From an uncultured Eggerthellaceae bacterium (GTDB lineage: Bacteria; Actinomycetota; Coriobacteriia; Coriobacteriales; Eggerthellaceae), in the NCBI GenBank assembly GCA_910589135.1, contig CAJUSL010000007.1:37358-42909 (forward strand): 5,552 nucleotides of DNA, in the 5' to 3' direction. Positions 5,517 to 5,552 of this stretch are shown here, in pieces; positions within the stretch are counted from its first letter, which is position 1; the number at the start of each line of letters is the position of its first letter. The notes under the pieces are model-generated. The model was not told where the DNA came from and searched no databases. It saw only the letters and a list, made by a program, of their open reading frames with translations. Made by a program: the position numbers and the translations under genes.

Positions 5517-5552
5517 CACGCCCCCCTCGCCGCGCGCAGGTCGCCGACGATC
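5516..5552 (-). CDS. C-terminal end of an upstream gene, possibly ybeY (partial)
   Basis: One minus-strand frame is open from the window edge to a TGA at 5518-5516 and encodes IVGDLRAARGA. The TGA overlaps the dgkA ATG by one base, the usual sign of a preceding operon gene. In many bacteria the gene before dgkA-era is ybeY (16S rRNA maturation endonuclease), so this is the best guess from position. Eleven residues do not identify a family. Confidence 0.5.
   Translation of the reverse strand, partial: IVGDLRAARGA

Overview
This window looks like ordinary chromosomal housekeeping DNA from a high-GC bacterium. All the genes I can support lie on the minus strand, so the region reads right to left. 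The GC-rich third codon positions, the order dgkA-era-(zinc-ribbon/PASTA)-recO-rpsO-pnp, and the styles of Era and DgkA suggest an actinobacterial lineage, most likely Coriobacteriia/Eggerthellaceae-like. That placement is inference; there is no rRNA or other decisive marker here.

Layout in the direction of transcription: (1) the last 11 codons of an unidentified upstream gene (position suggests ybeY) overlap by one base with dgkA, a small membrane lipid kinase. (2) era, the ribosome-assembly GTPase, follows; its Shine-Dalgarno overlaps the dgkA stop codon. (3) After a 57-base gap holding a perfect TATAAT comes a short zinc-ribbon ORF. It runs out of frame into a longer ORF with one transmembrane helix and three PASTA repeats. 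The two look like halves of one membrane protein of about 425 residues broken by a one-base frameshift. (4) recO starts 6 bases after the PASTA ORF stops. (5) A clear sigma70-type promoter overlaps the end of recO and drives rpsO through a leader of about 100 nt that is rich in potential hairpins. (6) An intrinsic terminator separates rpsO from pnp. pnp is complete at its N-terminus and runs off the left edge of the window at residue 492.

The genes serve translation and RNA turnover (Era, S15, PNPase), DNA repair (RecO) and envelope lipid metabolism and wall binding (DgkA, PASTA protein). No mobile element, CRISPR array, tRNA, rRNA or phage feature was seen. I did not find a convincing new multi-gene system. 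The points most worth a second look are the zinc-ribbon/PASTA frame break and the structured rpsO leader with three tandem 8-mers.
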